The position numbers and the translations under genes were made by a program. Below, piece by piece: positions 33,145-35,753 of a stretch of DNA of 35,753 nt. The notes under the pieces were generated by a model, which was given only the letters and a program-made list of their open reading frames with translations, did not search any database and had not been told where the DNA came from. The stretch is from Novosphingobium sp. (GTDB lineage: Bacteria; Pseudomonadota; Alphaproteobacteria; Sphingomonadales; Sphingomonadaceae): the NCBI GenBank assembly GCA_027490345.1, contig JAIXYF010000409.1, positions 1-35,753 on the forward strand. The letters are read 5' to 3'. How positions within the stretch are numbered: the stretch's first letter is position 1; each line of letters opens with the position of its first letter.

Positions 33145-33247
33145 GCCATGCCCCCCTTGATCCAATGTGGCCCGCAGATGGCGCACTTTGTGATATCTCG
33201 CTGTGCTGCGGATTGGCAAACCCGTCGCTGCGCCAAGTACCTACGGA

Positions 33248-33274
33248 GCCGGTTGACAGCAAGGCTGAACCGGC
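33248..33274. promoter_or_regulatory. Inverted repeat around a TTGACA box before the DUF1192 gene
   Basis: GCCGGTT (33248-33254) and AACCGGC (33268-33274) are exact reverse complements 13 nt apart. TTGACA (33253-33258) starts inside the left arm. A weak -10 would fall near 33276-33282, so transcription would begin at the ATG at 33291. This suggests a repressor site or a hairpin at the promoter. Confidence 0.4.
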
Positions 33275-33290
33275 CACAAAGTGCTGTCGT

Positions 33291-33509
33291 ATGGAACGAG
33301 ATGAGCGTCCGCGCCCCAAGGGCGATCTTGCCAGCCAACTGGCGTTGGAATTGCTCGACAGCTATTCCCATCACGAACTTGATGCGCGCATTGCGTTACT
33401 TGAAGCAGAAGTCGCCCGAGTGAGAGCGCACCGCGATAAGGCGGCAGCGCATCGGAAGGCGGCAGAGGCCCTGTTTGGCTCACCTTCACCACAGGGCAGT
33501 GGATCATAA
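33291..33509 (+). CDS. DUF1192 domain protein
   Basis: A 72-residue protein matching the small alphaproteobacterial DUF1192 family (ERDERPRPKGDLASQLALELLDSYSHHELDARIALLEAEVARVRAHRDKAAAHRKAAEALF). The body is a single predicted helix or coiled coil; the function is unknown. The start is the ATG at 33291, right at the conserved N-terminus; the longer open frame from 33123 lies over the divergent promoter region. There is no Shine-Dalgarno, so the mRNA may be leaderless. Confidence 0.88.
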   Translation: MERDERPRPKGDLASQLALELLDSYSHHELDARIALLEAEVARVRAHRDKAAAHRKAAEALFGSPSPQGSGS

Positions 33510-33513
33510 TGCG

Positions 33514-33540
33514 TTCCGCCCTTCACGAGAGCGGGCGGAA
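33514..33540 (+). terminator. Hairpin after the DUF1192 gene
   Basis: TTCCGCCC (33514-33521) pairs perfectly with GGGCGGAA (33533-33540) around an 11-nt loop, starting 5 nt after the stop. No T tract follows, so it may be a transcript end stabiliser or a weak terminator. The rest of the 183-nt gap before clpA shows no clear feature apart from the clpA ribosome-binding site. Confidence 0.45.
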
Positions 33541-33692
33541 TACCCATGTTACTCGCGATCGGGGCTTAAACACTCGCGTGCCATATCTTCTGCACCAAGA
33601 GTCTGCGACTCCGGAAAAGCGCAAGCGGATTCACTTCCCGCAAGGGAAACAGCCGAGATCGGCTATACCCCAGCCGACCAAAAGGACGAGTT

Positions 33693-35753
33693 ATGCCCAG
33701 TTTCGCGCAAAGCCTTGAAAAGACGCTCCACTCTGCGCTCAGCAATGCCTCGGAGCGGAGCCATGAGTACGCGACGCTGGAGCACCTGCTGCTAGCCTTA
33801 ATCGACGATCCGGATGCCGCACAGGTCATGCAAGCTTGCGGTGTGGATCTGGGCGACCTCGGAGAGGTAGTCCGTCAGTACCTTGACCAAGAATACCAGT
33901 CGCTCAAGACGCAGGACAAGGCAGATCCGCAGCCCACAGCGGGCTTCCAGCGGGTGATCCAGCGCGCAATCCTGCATGTGCAATCTTCGGGCAAGGACAC
34001 CGTCACAGGCGCTAACGTTCTGGTCGCACTGTTTTCGGAGCGGGATTCTTACGCCGTCTACTTCCTGCAACAGCAGGACATGAGCCGTCTCGATGCGGTG
34101 AGCTTTATCAGCCACGGCATTGGCAAGGGAGGCCGCCAGGTTGAAAACCGCAGCCCCAAAGGTAGCGAGGAGGCGCAGCCTCAGCAGGAAGAAAAAGCCG
34201 AAGCCAAGAGCGGAACGAAGAAAGATTCAGCGCTCGATCAGTTCACCGTCAACCTCAATGAAAAGGCGCTGAGCGGCAAGGTAGATCCGCTGATTGGTCG
34301 CGGGCCGGAAGTGGACCGTACGATCCAGATCCTGTGCCGCCGATCCAAGAACAACCCGCTTTATGTGGGCGATCCAGGCGTGGGCAAAACCGCGATTGCG
34401 GAGGGCCTTGCGCGCAAGATCGTCGAAGGGGATGTGCCAGAAGTCCTCAACGAAGCGGTGATATACTCGCTCGACATGGGCGCACTGCTCGCCGGAACAC
34501 GGTATCGTGGTGATTTTGAGGAACGGCTGAAGCAGGTCGTCTCGGAACTCGAAAAAATGCCGCACGCAATCTTGTTCATCGACGAAATCCACACGGTCAT
34601 CGGCGCGGGCGCTACCAGCGGCGGGGCAATGGATGCGTCGAACCTCCTCAAGCCCGCACTTTCGGGCGGCACGATTCGCTGCATCGGCTCGACCACTTAC
34701 AAAGAGTTCCGAAACCATTTCGAAAAGGACCGCGCGCTGCTCCGCCGGTTCCAGAAAATCGACGTGAATGAGCCGACCATCGAAGACACGATCAAGATCC
34801 TGAAAGGTCTGCGCACGGCGTTCGAAGAACACCACAAGGTCCGCTACACGCCCGACGCCATCAAAACCGCAGTGGAGCTTTCGGCGCGCTATATTAACGA
34901 CCGCAAGCTGCCGGACAAGGCGATCGACGTGATCGACGAGGTTGGCGCGATGCAGATGCTGGTGCCGCCTTCGAAGCGCAAGAAGGTGATCACCGCGCGC
35001 GAGATCGAGCAAGTCATCGCGACGATGGCGCGCATCCCTCCCAAGTCGGTTTCGAGCGATGACAAGAAGGTGCTCGAGCATCTCGACCGCGATCTGAAGC
35101 GGCTGGTGTTCGGCCAGGACAAGGCCATCGAAGTGCTGGCGAGCGCGATGAAGCTCAGCCGCGCAGGCCTGCGCGATCCGGACAAGCCCATCGGCTCGTT
35201 CCTATTCAGCGGCCCCACTGGCGTAGGCAAGACCGAAGTGGCGCGCAGCCTCGCCCAGATCATGGGCATCCCGCTACAGCGCTTCGACATGTCCGAATAC
35301 ATGGAGCGCCATTCGATCAGCCGCCTGATCGGTGCACCCCCGGGCTATGTTGGGTTCGATCAGGGCGGGCTGCTTACCGATGCCATCGATCAACAGCCGC
35401 ATTGCGTGCTGCTGCTCGACGAGATCGAGAAGGCGCACCCCGATCTGTTCAACATCCTGCTGCAGGTGATGGACAACGGCCGGCTTACCGATCACCACGG
35501 CAAAACGGTTGATTTCCGCAATGTGGTGCTGGTGATGACCACCAATGCCGGCGCTTCGGATATGGCGCGCAACGGCATAGGCTTCGGCGATGTGTCGAAG
35601 GCGGACGCAGGCGACGAAGCGGTGAAGAAGATGTTCTCGCCGGAGTTCCGCAACCGGCTCGATGCCATCGTGCCGTTTGCCTACCTGCCGCCCGAAGTCG
35701 TCAGCCGCGTGGTTGACAAGTTCATCCTCCAGCTCGAACTGCAGTTGGCTGAT
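33693..35753 (+). CDS. clpA: ATP-dependent Clp protease ATP-binding subunit ClpA, 5' part
   Basis: The first 687 codons of the AAA+ unfoldase that feeds substrates into ClpP. The N-terminal domain (1-150, [37 protein letters not shown]) is followed by the first ATPase module, with Walker A GDPGVGKT at about 226-233 and Walker B FIDE at about 294-297, and the second module, with Walker A GPTGVGKT at 507-514. The gene runs off the right end of the window; the usual length is about 760. AAGGA lies 6 nt before the ATG. The adaptor gene clpS is not directly upstream. Confidence 0.97.
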   Translation, partial: MPSFAQSLEKTLHSALSNASERSHEYATLEHLLLALIDDPDAAQVMQACGVDLGDLGEVVRQYLDQEYQSLKTQDKADPQPTAGFQRVIQRAILHVQSSGKDTVTGANVLVALFSERDSYAVYFLQQQDMSRLDAVSFISHGIGKGGRQVENRSPKGSEEAQPQQEEKAEAKSGTKKDSALDQFTVNLNEKALSGKVDPLIGRGPEVDRTIQILCRRSKNNPLYVGDPGVGKTAIAEGLARKIVEGDVPEVLNEAVIYSLDMGALLAGTRYRGDFEERLKQVVSELEKMPHAILFIDEIHTVIGAGATSGGAMDASNLLKPALSGGTIRCIGSTTYKEFRNHFEKDRALLRRFQKIDVNEPTIEDTIKILKGLRTAFEEHHKVRYTPDAIKTAVELSARYINDRKLPDKAIDVIDEVGAMQMLVPPSKRKKVITAREIEQVIATMARIPPKSVSSDDKKVLEHLDRDLKRLVFGQDKAIEVLASAMKLSRAGLRDPDKPIGSFLFSGPTGVGKTEVARSLAQIMGIPLQRFDMSEYMERHSISRLIGAPPGYVGFDQGGLLTDAIDQQPHCVLLLDEIEKAHPDLFNILLQVMDNGRLTDHHGKTVDFRNVVLVMTTNAGASDMARNGIGFGDVSKADAGDEAVKKMFSPEFRNRLDAIVPFAYLPPEVVSRVVDKFILQLELQLAD

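Noticed and set aside
33475-33795. 106-codon open frame over the clpA start
   Set aside because: It overlaps the clear ClpA N-terminus in another frame, and its translation has no family features.

Overview
The window is a 35.8 kb, GC-rich stretch of bacterial chromosome. It looks like an alphaproteobacterium of the order Sphingomonadales, most likely Novosphingobium or a near relative. That placement is an inference from the gene set: SciP (DUF1153) and TrcR (DUF1013) cell-cycle regulators, DUF1192, an aerobic Coq7, a bactofilin next to an M23 peptidase, a lignostilbene-type carotenoid oxygenase and the style of the proteins. I see no phage, transposon, integron, CRISPR array, tRNA or rRNA. 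Nearly all of the DNA is dense core genome, and both ends cut through a gene (groEL at the left, clpA at the right).

Left part (1-7279, mostly + strand): the 3' end of groEL with a strong terminator; a TetR regulator divergent from a carotenoid/stilbene cleavage oxygenase, with a palindromic operator lying on the predicted -10 of the oxygenase promoter; a class C beta-lactamase-like serine hydrolase; a secreted M28 zinc peptidase; and a ferredoxin-NADP reductase that starts with TTG behind a good Shine-Dalgarno.

Middle part (7276-18418): on the - strand, a tight operon of RND membrane fusion protein, RND pump, DUF445 membrane protein and GNAT acetyltransferase, the last two joined by 4-nt stop/start overlaps. 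Upstream lies sciP, preceded by a small overlapping hypothetical gene with a cluster of GANTC sites. Then come mnmA (+), a small membrane-anchored hypothetical protein (-), a lipoprotein serine hydrolase (+) and a CDF metal transporter (-).

Right-middle part (18419-29363): pdxH diverges from a CbpA-type J-protein, a YihY/BrkB membrane protein and fabI. A long - strand series then runs proA, nadD, rsfS, rlmH, an EnvC-like amidase activator, ctpA, dsbB and coq7, followed by a secreted hypothetical protein. It joins proline and NAD synthesis, ribosome silencing and methylation, envelope remodelling, disulfide formation and ubiquinone synthesis. The pairing of DsbB (which passes electrons to quinone) with Coq7 (which makes quinone) makes functional sense.

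Right end (29364-35753): an M23 endopeptidase whose 3' end overlaps a bactofilin gene (morphogenesis module), convergent trcR, a quinone oxidoreductase, a DUF1192 protein and the first 687 codons of clpA.

I did not find a convincing new multi-gene system. What deserves attention is mostly regulatory or concerns gene starts: several perfect inverted repeats upstream of genes, two GANTC clusters next to cell-cycle and morphogenesis genes, a REP-like intergenic element, and an M23 gene whose coding-like reading frame extends about 180 nt upstream without a usual start codon.
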